Source: Urechidicola croceus (GTDB lineage: Bacteria; Bacteroidota; Bacteroidia; Flavobacteriales; Flavobacteriaceae). From it: a stretch of 64,000 bases of DNA. The stretch is taken from the NCBI GenBank assembly GCA_905181865.1, contig CAJIZG010000002.1, positions 248,001 through 312,000 of the forward strand. The letters run 5' to 3'. Under the pieces are notes generated by a model. The model saw only the letters and a list, made by a program, of their open reading frames with translations. It was not told the origin of the DNA and did not search any database. A program made the position numbers and the translations under genes. This document shows, piece after piece, positions 20,503 through 29,822 of this stretch (position 1 is the stretch's first letter; the number at the start of each line of letters is the position of its first letter).

Positions 20503-20960
20503 GCTAAAAAAGTTATTTTAGACTAAAAAATAAAAACATAGGTAGCTTATTAGACGGACTGCCGTTATGTTTAATTTCAAAAGGGTTGTCACATATTGAG
20601 AAACATTGCATCCAATAGAAAAGAAATTATGAAAAATCCACTGTCTAAAAGTTATAATTAGGCGCACGACCAACAACTCATTGAACAAGCCAATGATGGA
20701 AATAAGAATGCTTTAAACGAACTAATTGAGACGCATGAATCCTTTATTTATAATGTCGCTTGGAAATTCATGAGCGATAAGTATGAAGCAATTGACCTTA
20801 CCCAAGAAGTGCTAATAAAAGTTATTCCTAAGGTATCTACTTTTAATGGAAATAGTTTTCTTAGAACAGAGCTATATAGAATCGTATTTAACGAATTTAT
20901 ACAAACTAAAAGGAGACCGATGGAAGATAAATGCGAGAGTTTTGATGACTTTGCTACTAA

Positions 20961-21968
20961 CCTGAGTTCGATTAATAAAAACTTAACTGATTAGACTCTA
21001 CTTTTTGATATTTAATGGAAGGCTTTTTAGGTAGAAAACTATATGCAATAAGCCCTGCAACTATATTTGACAAGAAGTTAGTAAAACTTCTATGTCTAGA
21101 ATGTTCAATTTGACAAATGTTTTTAAGTTCATCATTTACCGTTTCAATAATAGAACGTTTTCTAAGTAATATTTTATCGCCCATAGTCATTAAAGAATTC
21201 TTCATATTGTTTTTAATATGAGTAATCAAATGTAATCCGTCAGCAAAAAGAAGTTGCATCAAATCCTTACCAATATATCCTTTGTCAGCATATAATTTCC
21301 CGTAGATTTTATCTAAAAAACTTTTCTTTTTTAATGGTGTTCTGTCGTCAATATTGGCTTGAGTAATGGTGAAATTCAGGATTTCTCCCTTGTCATTTAT
21401 AATAATGTGAAGTTTGAATCCGTGAAACCACCCCATCGTAGATTTTCCAGTAGTAGCGATACCTTTAAATACTTTATTGTTTCTAATTCGTTTGGGTTTA
21501 CAAACTCTAATAGGTGTAGAATCTACAAAAGAAATACCTGTAGAATCACCCAAACAGCAGGTTTTTAAAAACAAAGTCATCGCCATTAAATTTTGACCAA
21601 CGAGTTCTGTAAATCTGTTGTAAGAAACCGTTGAAGGAAAATCACCTTTCATATGTTTTTGAACATAAAAAATATAGAAATGTTTGAACGTTCTAAAACC
21701 ACTTAACTGAAATAGAATACAGCGTATAATCACCTCACTTTTACTCATCATAGACGGTCGTTTTGATGGATTTCCTAAAAGAGATGCATCAACGACTTTA
21801 TCATATTCTTTGCAGAATTCATCAACAATACAAAATATTTCTGTAATTTTAGGATAGATTAACATAGATAGATTTTTAGATTAATGAATTGATATTCAGA
21901 ACCTTAATTTACTGAAAATCTATCTTTTATACTAATAAAATAGGTCTAAATATTAATCGAACTCAGGT
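20961..21968. mobile_element. IS982-family insertion sequence, apparently complete
   Basis: About 1.0 kb. The ends are inverted repeats: CCTGAGTTCGATTAAT at 20961-20976, and the complement of 21953-21967, which reads CCTGAGTCGATTAAT (one-base difference). One intact transposase lies inside. The six bases TACTAA occur on both sides (20955-20960 and 21969-21974) as a target duplication. It sits inside the sigma factor gene. Confidence 0.85.
20972..21865 (-). CDS. IS982-family transposase
   Basis: Full-length DDE transposase of 297 aa. Catalytic Asp in SFVDSTPIRVCKPKRI, second Asp in KLYADKGYIGK and Glu in LLRKRSIIETVNDELK are all present. KGIATTGKSTMGWFHGFKLH is the family's most typical block. 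Its frame is unbroken, unlike the surrounding pseudogenes, so insertion is probably recent and the element may still move. Confidence 0.92.
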   Translation of the reverse strand: MLIYPKITEIFCIVDEFCKEYDKVVDASLLGNPSKRPSMMSKSEVIIRCILFQLSGFRTFKHFYIFYVQKHMKGDFPSTVSYNRFTELVGQNLMAMTLFLKTCCLGDSTGISFVDSTPIRVCKPKRIRNNKVFKGIATTGKSTMGWFHGFKLHIIINDKGEILNFTITQANIDDRTPLKKKSFLDKIYGKLYADKGYIGKDLMQLLFADGLHLITHIKNNMKNSLMTMGDKILLRKRSIIETVNDELKNICQIEHSRHRSFTNFLSNIVAGLIAYSFLPKKPSIKYQKVESNQLSFY

Positions 21969-22548
21969 TACTAAGCGCAAGGCTATTCCAAGCCTAGACC
22001 TTTCGGCTGAAGAAGAAGAGCAAATTTACCGAACTAAAACGGGAAGAGTTCGTTGCATGGCTGGAATGCTTATGTGTTTAACCAGAGAGCAGCGATTCAT
22101 ATATTTGTTGGGTAATGTGTTTCAAATTGATCATAAGCCTGGCGCTGAAATATGCGAAGTAAGTAAAGATAATTTTAGAAAGAAATTATCGCGCACCAGA
22201 AAGGAATTTTATGCTTTTATGAATAAACAATATGGATTGGTAAACCTTAATAACCCCTGTCATTACTCTTAAAAAGCGAAAGCAATGGAGGCTGTAGGGG
22301 GAATGCAAACAGATAAAAAGCTTTTTTGACCCTAAATTGAGCGCTACAATAGGTGAATACGCAGACAAAGTTGCTGATGAAGTCGCTGATAAAGTTGACA
22401 GAAAGTATATTGAGTTTTTTCAAGATCATCCAACAAAGAAAGCTTTAGACAAAGATTCCATCATTCGTGAATTGATAAATGATTCTATTTATAATAAATA
22501 CTTTAATGAAATAACTGGAAAATAATCACCCGCTTAGAGATAATCTGA

Positions 22549-22582
22549 AAGCCAACCATTCTCGAAATGGTTGGCTTTTTTT
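22549..22582 (+). terminator. Rho-independent terminator after the sigma factor remnant
   Basis: Stem AGCCAACCATT/AATGGTTGGCT, short CTCGA loop, then a T run. Confidence 0.9.
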
Positions 22583-22658
22583 ATGCTTTTGTCACACTTA
22601 GATTGATTGTGTATCCAACTAATGTAACGATATTAATAATTACTAAAAATCGTAAATC

Positions 22659-23133
22659 ATGAAAATTAAAGTTGAGTTAACAATCAATAAAAGTATCCAA
22701 GAGGTATGGGAAGTTATGGGCAACCAATATGGATATGCAGATAAGTGGTCCAGCAATTTTAAAACATCCAAACCGGTGGTGAAGCAAAATTTAACGGACT
22801 TGATTACTCTCTTCGAGATACTACAATTGATCGGGGGAATACAATACAAGAACTTATAACTTTCAATCCGGACAAATACACATTGAGTTATGTGATTACT
22901 AAAGGTGCTCCAGAAATAGCAAAAATGGCAGGCGCAGAATGGTCCTTGGTTAGTGAAAGTGAAAATGTAACACTACTTTTAATGGATTTTATCATGGAAC
23001 CTAAAATGTCAATGAATGCAGAAATAGAAACCAAAATTAAAATGGGCTTAACGGCATCTGTAAAAGAACTGACTAAAGAGTTAAAATTTTATTTGGAAAA
23101 AGAAAAGCCACATCTTAATAATTCAAATAAATA

Positions 23134-23134
<1 letters not shown>
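22659..23134 (+). pseudogene. SRPBCC (START-like) family protein with a frameshift
   Basis: MKIKVELTINKSIQEVWEVM and GNQYGYADKWSSNFKTSKP open a typical SRPBCC ligand-binding domain. At about 22775 the frame shifts by one base. The continued product reads GGEAKFNGLDYSLRDTTIDR, then LSYVITKGAPEIAKMAGAEW and on to the stop at 23134. The two pieces join without loss, so a single indel (mutation or sequencing error) splits an otherwise complete ~160-aa protein. The stop overlaps the ATG of the dehalogenase remnant (TAATG), suggesting translational coupling originally. Confidence 0.75.
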
Positions 23135-23488
<354 letters not shown>

Positions 23489-23827
23489 GTCTATAGTCTT
23501 TATCACTAGTATACGCTATGATATAAAAAAAAGATGCAACTAGAAGCTATCTTTGTACTATTTGCAGAGAAGTTTACTATTACCGGATTCTGGCCGTCAC
23601 AGCAGATGTATAATAAAGAAAAACTATATATTTTACAATTGATTTTATTGAAAAATGAAACTCTAACGATCAATTCTATTTATAGTCATCATATTAATTG
23701 TGTGTATACATTTTCTCGAATAAGAATTTTTAAATATCATTACTTAGAATTGTTCTAAATAATTTTTATTTTTTAAAAATAATTGTTTTCTTTGCGCTTT
23801 ATTTTTATTTAATCTAAATTAAAACAA
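23489..23827. other. Upstream region of the first imelysin gene
   Basis: AT-rich. A 74-codon open frame at 23534-23758 has no recognisable motif and I do not call it. The last 30 bases hold TTTATTTAATCTAAATTAAA, a palindrome-like site resembling those upstream of the DUF4856 gene, 6 to 8 bases before the ATG. It is a plausible iron-responsive operator. Confidence 0.4.
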
Positions 23828-25054
23828 ATGAATTTTAGAGTACACAAATCACTTTTATGTTTAGGTCTATCAATAGCCCTATTTTCATGCTCATCAGACG
23901 ATGACGAAGAAATAACTCCAGTACCATCGGTTTCAAAAGAAGCTGTAATCACTAATTATGCAAATATTGCATATCAATCTTATAATGATAGCTATAACAG
24001 CGCAGTAAACTTAAAGTCTGTTTTAGACGATTTTATTACAACACCCACACAAGCAGGATTTGATGCGTCTAAAATAGCATGGTTTGCTGCTCGTGAAATT
24101 TACGGTCAAACAGAAGCTTATAGAGGAGCAAACGGACCAATCGATACTCCTAATCAACCGTGGAGTATTGACAATGAAGGTCAAATGAATGCTTGGCCTA
24201 TGGAAGAAGCTTTAGTTGATTATGTAGCTATTGGTTCAGAAGGAGAAGGTGCAGGAACGTATGATTTTAATATAATATCTGATATATCTATAGTAATCAA
24301 CGCTGCTTCAATTAGCTCTTACAATGAATTCGAGAACAATGAAGCATCTGTGACCACAGGATGGCATGCTATTGAGTTTTTACTTTGGGGTCAAGATAAT
24401 ACGTTGCCAAGTGAAAATTTAGCTGGACAACGTGAGTTTACAGACTACACAACTGCTGACAATGCAGATAGACGTGCTCAATATCTTAGTGTTGTTACAG
24501 ATTTATTAATAAACGACTTATTAGATTTAGTTAATACATGGAATACTAGTGGAACATATAGAACGGTATTTGATAATCTTGAGGAGAATGTTGCAATCAC
24601 CCAATTTGTCTTTGGAGCATTTTTCATAGCAGGTGATGAACTAAGTGGAGAGCGTATGTTTGTGGCCGTCGATTCTGATGGTGGAATTGGAGGATTAGGT
24701 CAAGAAGATGAGCACTCTTGTTTTAGTGATAATACAAACAGAGACGTTTTTGCGAATGCAAAAGGGGTATACAATGTGATTTTTGGAGAATATGGTTCAA
24801 TTAACGGTGTTTCTTTTTATGATTTAGTTGTCGAAGCAGATGCTGTTCAAGGTCAAAAACTTCTTGATGCAGGTAATATAGCTATGGCAAAAGCAACAAT
24901 TGTAGGAAATAATTCTCAACCTTTTGATTTATTAATTACTCAAGAAAGCGTAGGTAACGGTCAAATTGGTCCTATCATTGAATCAGCTAGAGCTTTAGAG
25001 GATTGGGCTAATGAGATTAGTGCTTCCGCAAGTGCAATAGGTATCAACTTGTAA
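23828..25054 (+). CDS. Imelysin family lipoprotein (peptidase M75-like, iron-related)
   Basis: Protein of 408 aa with a lipoprotein signal (LFSCSSDDDEE). The imelysin signature GxHxxE is GWHAIEFLLWG at about 178-188. Helical repeats flank it (YNSAVNLKSVLDDFITTPTQ, AWFAAREIYGQTEAYRG). Imelysins such as IrpA and EfeO are surface or periplasmic proteins of iron uptake; most lack peptidase activity. It is the first gene of a plus-strand trio (imelysin, di-haem protein, imelysin). A possible operator overlaps its promoter region. Confidence 0.92.
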   Translation: MNFRVHKSLLCLGLSIALFSCSSDDDEEITPVPSVSKEAVITNYANIAYQSYNDSYNSAVNLKSVLDDFITTPTQAGFDASKIAWFAAREIYGQTEAYRGANGPIDTPNQPWSIDNEGQMNAWPMEEALVDYVAIGSEGEGAGTYDFNIISDISIVINAASISSYNEFENNEASVTTGWHAIEFLLWGQDNTLPSENLAGQREFTDYTTADNADRRAQYLSVVTDLLINDLLDLVNTWNTSGTYRTVFDNLEENVAITQFVFGAFFIAGDELSGERMFVAVDSDGGIGGLGQEDEHSCFSDNTNRDVFANAKGVYNVIFGEYGSINGVSFYDLVVEADAVQGQKLLDAGNIAMAKATIVGNNSQPFDLLITQESVGNGQIGPIIESARALEDWANEISASASAIGINL

Positions 25055-25091
25055 AAAACATGATTCACATTTATATTTTTTCTAAGTACAA

Positions 25092-25123
25092 ACAAATCCC
25101 GAAATGTAAATTTTGGGATTTGT
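25092..25123 (+). terminator. Intercistronic stem-loop, possible attenuator
   Basis: Stem ACAAATCCC/GGGATTTGT between the imelysin and di-haem genes. The downstream T run is weak, so it may trim or reduce read-through rather than end transcription. Confidence 0.5.
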
Positions 25124-25145
25124 GTATTATTAAAATCACTTTAAT

Positions 25146-26540
25146 TTGAATCATAAGCCATACATTTTATTCCTTCTTATTTCAGTTTTAAGCTGTGAAA
25201 AAGATGATATGTACGTACCTGTGAAAAGTCTTTACGAAGAAGGTGAGGAGTTTTTAACAGGGAATTTAGGAGTTAACGCTACAAGTGGTGAAGCATTTGG
25301 ATTTGAAATATTAGGATTGACCGAAATACAACAAGTGAGTTTTGGTACAGGAAATTCTCTTTTTTCCCAAAACTGGGTTTCTGCTCCTGCCTCTACAACT
25401 GCTAGAGATGGTTTAGGACCAACGTTTAACGCTAGGGCATGTGCCAATTGCCACTTTAAAGACGGCAGAGGCAGTCCATTAGTTAATGGACAAAATTCTT
25501 CAGGGTTTTTAATGCGGATCAGTTTACCTGGGCAGGATGCCAATGGTAACGCTATTCCAGTTCCCAATTATGGAGAGCAGATACAGGATAGGTCAAACTT
25601 TGGGATTCCTTTTGAAGCGAAAGTCAATGTGAGCTATGACAATATCTATGGATTTTATGCTGATGGAACAACTTACGAATTGCGTAATCCTACATATACG
25701 TTTACTGAGCAGCAATATGGTTCTTTATCTGGAGTAGAAACTTCCCCAAGAATTGCTACACAAACGATAGGACTCGGTTTAATTGATGCGTTACCAGATG
25801 CTGAAATTCTTAAATTTGTAGATGAGTTTGACAGCAATAATGATGGAATTTCTGGTCGTGCCAATTACACGTACGACATCGAAAGTAATACTCAAAAGAT
25901 GGGTAGATATGGATGGAAAGCAAATGTGGCAACATTAAAGCAACAAGTCGCAAGTGCGTTTCATGGTGATATGGGATTAACATCTTCTTTATTTACTGAG
26001 AATAATTGTCCGACACCACAACAAGATTGTTTTGACGCACCAAGTGGTGGAGAATTAGAAGTTACCGATACACAATTAGATCGTGTTACATTCTACCAAG
26101 CTACATTAGCAGTGCCTAACAGACGTAATTTCCAAGAAGAATCGGTTTTAAAAGGAAGAAAACTTTTTAATGAGATGAACTGTATTAGCTGTCATGCTAC
26201 AAATCAAAAAACAGGTAGTTCTAAGTTTACACCATTATTAGATGATACCAGGATTAGACCTTACTCTGATTTTTTATTACATGATATGGGTGAAGCTTTA
26301 GCTGATAATCGATCAGATTTTTTAGCAACAGGTCAAGAGTGGAGAACCCAGCCACTTTGGGGTATTGGACTTATTGATGCAGTGAACAACCATACTTTTT
26401 TATTACATGATGGTCGCGCTAGGAATATAGAAGAAGCTATTTTATGGCATGGTGGCGAAGCGGATAATAGCAAATTATCGTTTAAAAACTTATCCGCTGA
26501 AGATCGACAAAACGTTTTAGATTTTATAAATTCATTATAA
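25146..26540 (+). CDS. Di-haem oxidoreductase family lipoprotein (DUF1111)
   Basis: Protein of 464 aa with a lipoprotein signal ending SVLSC. Two c-type haem motifs are present: CANCH from residue 99 and CISCH from residue 346. NARACANCHFKDGRGSP and LWGIGLIDAVNNHTFLLHDGRA are typical of this peroxidase-related family that often travels with imelysins. The only in-frame start after the upstream stop is TTG at 25146. It could oxidise or reduce iron at the cell surface before uptake. That role is inferred from its position between two imelysins. The gap to the next gene is 8 bases. Confidence 0.88.
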   Translation: MNHKPYILFLLISVLSCEKDDMYVPVKSLYEEGEEFLTGNLGVNATSGEAFGFEILGLTEIQQVSFGTGNSLFSQNWVSAPASTTARDGLGPTFNARACANCHFKDGRGSPLVNGQNSSGFLMRISLPGQDANGNAIPVPNYGEQIQDRSNFGIPFEAKVNVSYDNIYGFYADGTTYELRNPTYTFTEQQYGSLSGVETSPRIATQTIGLGLIDALPDAEILKFVDEFDSNNDGISGRANYTYDIESNTQKMGRYGWKANVATLKQQVASAFHGDMGLTSSLFTENNCPTPQQDCFDAPSGGELEVTDTQLDRVTFYQATLAVPNRRNFQEESVLKGRKLFNEMNCISCHATNQKTGSSKFTPLLDDTRIRPYSDFLLHDMGEALADNRSDFLATGQEWRTQPLWGIGLIDAVNNHTFLLHDGRARNIEEAILWHGGEADNSKLSFKNLSAEDRQNVLDFINSL

Positions 26541-26548
26541 TATAACTC

Positions 26549-27631
26549 ATGAAAACTAGTAAATATTTAGTTTTAATTATTTTTTTATTTGTGAGTATTT
26601 CCTGTAATACCGATGATGATTCTAACAATGATTCTTTTAGTGTTCAAAATCTTATTTCTTCGGAAGTTGAGCTACAAATTTTAAGATCAATAGATAACTT
26701 TGTTAACACCACAGCTCAATTAAATTCCGCAGTAGAATTATATCAAAGCGAAACTACAGAAACTAACTTGCTGAATACTCAAACGAAATGGAAAACAGCA
26801 GCAATAGCTTACGAGAAAGTTTACGCGTTTAATATTGGCGAAGTTCGAGACAATTTTCTACATCTCTTAATTTATCCTTGGCCAATTACTGCGAATACCA
26901 TAGAAAATATGCTCACAAATAGTTCAGAAATCACTCAAGAGTTGATTGATAATTTGAGTCCGCGTGCTAAATCTTTTGCTGCTTTAGAATACTTGTTATT
27001 TAAAAGTAATGTGTCAACTAATAATGTAGAATTTGTAAATTCAGAAAAAAGAGTAATTTACCTCCAATTCTCAAGCCAATATTTAAAGAGCCTAAGTGAG
27101 CGCTTACAAAATATTTGGTCTTCTAACGAAGGTGATTATGGAGCGAGACTTATAGCAAATAATGGCACTGGCATTGATGGATCATTCAATTTATTCTTTA
27201 ATGGGATATACAATCTTATAGATACTGGAAAAGTTACTAAAGTAGGAAAACCAGGAGGGTTAGAAAACTCAGCTGTAACCAATACAGAATCGACTCAGGC
27301 TTACTACAGTAAAACATCTTTAGTGCTGCTAAAATCAAGTATTGAAAGTGTTGAAGACACATATTTCAATCCTGATGGTTTAGGTATTGACGATTATGTG
27401 TTCTCTATTACAAAAACCGAAGGACTAAATACCATTGTACAAGAAAAAATTGAGGCTATTTACAGTGCTATAGAAGTACTACCAACGAATTTAGTGGATG
27501 CAATTAACACAGAGCCTCAATTGGTATCAACATTACATTCTAAATTGAATGAGTTAAGAATTGTTTTTGCTGTAGATTTGAGAAGCACATTATCTATTGT
27601 TATTACATCTACCGATAATGATGGCGATTAA
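26549..27631 (+). CDS. Imelysin family lipoprotein, second copy
   Basis: Protein of 360 aa with a lipoprotein signal (VSISCNTDDDS). It has imelysin-like helices (KWKTAAIAYEKVYAFNIGEV, SPRAKSFAALEYLLF). The first-copy GxHxxE motif is replaced by FAALEYLLF, keeping the Glu but losing the His, so metal binding or function may differ. The tail STDNDGD resembles the end of the third imelysin (DYVDADGD). It is the last gene of the plus-strand iron trio, followed by a terminator. Confidence 0.85.
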   Translation: MKTSKYLVLIIFLFVSISCNTDDDSNNDSFSVQNLISSEVELQILRSIDNFVNTTAQLNSAVELYQSETTETNLLNTQTKWKTAAIAYEKVYAFNIGEVRDNFLHLLIYPWPITANTIENMLTNSSEITQELIDNLSPRAKSFAALEYLLFKSNVSTNNVEFVNSEKRVIYLQFSSQYLKSLSERLQNIWSSNEGDYGARLIANNGTGIDGSFNLFFNGIYNLIDTGKVTKVGKPGGLENSAVTNTESTQAYYSKTSLVLLKSSIESVEDTYFNPDGLGIDDYVFSITKTEGLNTIVQEKIEAIYSAIEVLPTNLVDAINTEPQLVSTLHSKLNELRIVFAVDLRSTLSIVITSTDNDGD

Positions 27632-27653
27632 TTAGATGCCCACATTCTAACGA

Positions 27654-27690
27654 TAAAAAAGGGCAAATCTATACAGATTTGCCTTTTTTA
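27654..27690. terminator. Bidirectional terminator
   Basis: GGCAAATCT/AGATTTGCC stem flanked by A and T runs, between the convergent imelysin and Cys-rich genes. Confidence 0.88.
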
Positions 27691-27711
27691 TTTCAAAATA
27701 GCATAATTAAA

Positions 27712-27960
27712 TTAAGCTTGAGCATTTTGAGGTGCCCAATGAGAACACAACATATCTTGAGCCGCTTTTTCTGGATTTGCACAAGACTCTGATTCATAAC
27801 GATCACAGGTAATACAATTTGGATTATTTTTAAGAGTCGCCTTCATTTCAAAACTATCACACGTATAACTCGTTGAAACTATTACTCCGTGTACTTTGCA
27901 TATTTCATTTGCGCTTAAGTTTTCACAGTTCACGCAACTATTTCCTATTCGTATTGACAT
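27712..27960 (-). CDS. Small cysteine-rich protein, probable metal binding
   Basis: About 82 aa from the ATG at 27960 (MSIRIGNSCVNCENL), which I prefer over the upstream Met at 27993. Its cysteines include two CxxC pairs (CVNC, CITC) and single Cys in NEICKVHG, YTCDSFEM, ESCANPEK and MLCSHW. The spacing suggests a zinc or iron site. It resembles conserved unnamed proteins of Flavobacteria ending in SHWAPQ. No signal peptide is seen. Function unknown. Confidence 0.75.
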   Translation of the reverse strand: MSIRIGNSCVNCENLSANEICKVHGVIVSTSYTCDSFEMKATLKNNPNCITCDRYESESCANPEKAAQDMLCSHWAPQNAQA

Positions 27961-28212
27961 AATGTTTCTATTTAAAGTATTAATATTTCTCAAATATAAA
28001 AAAGAGCGGGCTTAGAACAAATACAAATAGCTGAATATCAGTTATTTGTATTTAGACTGTTTAAAAAGAAGGATTAATAAGCTACTGTTCTTCGGAAATT
28101 TGAATCTATCAAAATTAGTAACCATACTATAGTATATTGTAAATAAGACGATTAAAATTTTTGCGGTCAGTAGATCATTTCATGTATTTGTAATCCATAA
28201 AATAAGAGTTTT

Positions 28213-28512
28213 ATGAATATATTTAAAGAACAAAACCTTATAGCGTTTAGTGAATACTTCAAAACAGATAATAATTGCAAAGAATATCTAGCAAATATTA
28301 CGTGGAATAGCGATTTTGAATGTTTGAAGTGCAGCAATAAAACGAGTCAAATCCGCAAGAATTTTGTAAGAACTTTTAATAAGTGTAGCCATACAGAAAC
28401 TACTCCATCAAATACTTTGTTTTATAAGACGAAATTTGGTTTGCGAAAAGCATTTTTAACTGTTTTGAGATATCAACTACTACAAAAACTTTCAAAAAGC
28501 TCGTTAAGCCCC
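28213..28512 (+). pseudogene. IS1595-family transposase 5' remnant
   Basis: MNIFKEQNLIAFSEYFKTDN, CKEYLANITW, FECLKCSNKTSQIRKNF and CSHTETTPSNTLFYKTKFGLRKAF are the zinc-ribbon N-terminal part of an IS1595-type transposase. After KAFL the frame slips: the alternative frame reads FEISTTTKTF, which continues the family. No catalytic DDE domain follows. It abuts the ferritin remnant at about 28505, so a deletion probably joined them. Confidence 0.75.
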
Positions 28513-28744
28513 TCATAAGTATCTTTAGACTTGTCGAAAGCAGGGATAATGACTTTACCACCTTTCAATTTACAAACTTGATAAGTTTACTCATGTGCGT
28601 GCGCTGTTCGTCTGATTGACTATAGAAAAAATCAGACACTCCACTATAACCTGTAGCATCTATGCTAGATGCCAGTACTACATATAGCAGGGAAGCTTCG
28701 TATTTAATCTAATTGCTTAATAAGTTCTCTATTATAGTATTCAT
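28505..28744 (-). pseudogene. Ferritin 5' remnant
   Basis: The frame from ATG 28744 reads MNTIIENLLSN, TAG, IKYEASLLYVVLASSIDATG, YSGVSDFFYSQSDEQRTHM, SKLIKFVN. It then frameshifts to LKGGKVIIPAFDKSKDTYEG and ends at the transposase remnant. This is the first half of a bacterial ferritin with iron-site residues Glu (KYEAS) and the HM of EQRTHM. A nonsense codon, a frameshift and a lost second half make it inactive. It borders the iron uptake operon. Confidence 0.8.
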
Positions 28745-28817
28745 GTTTTTCTAATTTAACGAACTTTAAATGGATAGATCTATTGATCACAACATTCAGA
28801 ATCACTTTAAAGTATCG

Positions 28818-29822
28818 TTACGAATCAAACACTAAAAGATTTTTTTTATTAAAACCGATATGCACAACTTTACCTGTTAAATCTTCTTTAGAGTAGAAGC
28901 TTATATAAGATTCACTTTGGAGCTTGAGTGTATTTAAAAATTGACCTTTAAAAAATTGACTTTTCGCTATTTTAGAACGTAAACTATACTCACAATCCTC
29001 ATTCAGAATAAATTCATTTAATCGTAAGGCGCTAGTTTTATTATTCTGCGAGTAAAAACCAAAACACTCGAGATCTAAATTAGAAAGCATTACAAATTGA
29101 TTAAATAATGAAGCCACATAATAATTAACGGAGTTGTTATATAATTCTTTAGCGGTCCCTCTTTGGATAATGGTTCCTTGTTTTAAAACTATAATTTCAT
29201 CTGCTATTGCCATAGCATCTTGCGTGTCATGTGTCACAAAAATAGCAGTAACCCCTGTCTTCTTTATAATATCAAAAATTTCGTTTCTCAACTGAATTCT
29301 CAAATTGACATCAAGATTACTAAAAGGCTCGTCAAAGATCAAGAGACTTGGTTGCGACGCTAATGCTCTGGCCAATGCAACACGCTGTTGTTGACCGCCA
29401 GATAATTGATGAGGATAGCGGTGATCAAATCCATTGAGTCCTACCAAGCACAAAACCGCTTCTACTTGTTGCTTCCTTGTTTTCGATTTAGAAATCCCAT
29501 AGGCTACATTTTTAAACACAGTTAAATGAGGAAATAACGCATAATCTTGAAAGACCATACCAATATTCCTTTGCTCGGGCGGCACAAAAATTAAATCGCT
29601 CGCTACTACAGTATTATTTAATTCAATACAACCACCATCTGTAGTTTCTAATCCAGCTATAAGCCTTATGAGCGTTGTTTTACCGCTTCCACTCTCACCT
29701 ACAATAGCCATGATTTTCCCTTTTGCAAGTGTCAAACTTAAATTATTAACAACAAAGTCCTCTCCACCATTAAAAGTTTTAGAAATTGAATTGATATGTA
29801 ATACGTTATTATTTAGTTCCAT
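28818..29822 (-). CDS. fbpC: Ferric iron ABC transporter ATP-binding protein
   Basis: ATPase of 334 aa energising periplasmic iron uptake. Walker A is GESGSGKTT near residue 41, the signature is LSGGQQQRVALARALA, and Walker B is LLIFDEPFSNLD with the switch His in FVTHD. It is followed by a C-terminal regulatory-like region of about 100 residues seen in FbpC-type subunits. It overlaps the permease gene by 14 bases and ends the minus-strand operon. The symbol reflects the FbpABC class; the substrate is inferred from the binding protein. Confidence 0.9.
   Translation of the reverse strand: MELNNNVLHINSISKTFNGGEDFVVNNLSLTLAKGKIMAIVGESGSGKTTLIRLIAGLETTDGGCIELNNTVVASDLIFVPPEQRNIGMVFQDYALFPHLTVFKNVAYGISKSKTRKQQVEAVLCLVGLNGFDHRYPHQLSGGQQQRVALARALASQPSLLIFDEPFSNLDVNLRIQLRNEIFDIIKKTGVTAIFVTHDTQDAMAIADEIIVLKQGTIIQRGTAKELYNNSVNYYVASLFNQFVMLSNLDLECFGFYSQNNKTSALRLNEFILNEDCEYSLRSKIAKSQFFKGQFLNTLKLQSESYISFYSKEDLTGKVVHIGFNKKNLLVFDS

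Larger units (their letters stand above)
20955..21974. repeat. 6-bp target-site duplication of the IS982 element
   Basis: TACTAA at 20955-20960 and again at 21969-21974. Deleting one copy with the element restores the sigma factor frame (GCT ACT AAG CGC). Confidence 0.75.
20629..22525 (+). pseudogene. ECF-type sigma factor, interrupted by an IS982 element and decayed
   Basis: 5' part: MKNPLSKSYN, TAG, AHDQQLIEQANDGNKNALNE, DLTQEVLIKVIPKVSTF (region 2), ending at DFAT. After the IS the frame resumes with KRKAIPSLDLSAEEEEQIYR, MCLTREQRFIYLLG and KDNFRKKLSRTRKEFY (region 4). Removing the IS and one target copy rejoins DFAT-KRKAIP in frame. Beyond region 4 come a TAA, then a one-base frameshift near 22327, and a C-terminal tail (PKLSATIGEYADKVADEVAD to 22525) followed by a terminator. 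At least two nonsense codons, one frameshift and an insertion show a dead gene. Confidence 0.85.

Noticed and set aside
23534-23758. 74-aa open frame before the first imelysin
   Set aside because: No recognisable motif, and it sits where the promoter should be.
23489-28744. Possible stop-codon recoding to explain the many in-frame TAG/TAA codons
   Set aside because: Frameshifts, truncations and IS scars occur with them, and housekeeping genes read normally, so decay is the simpler reading.
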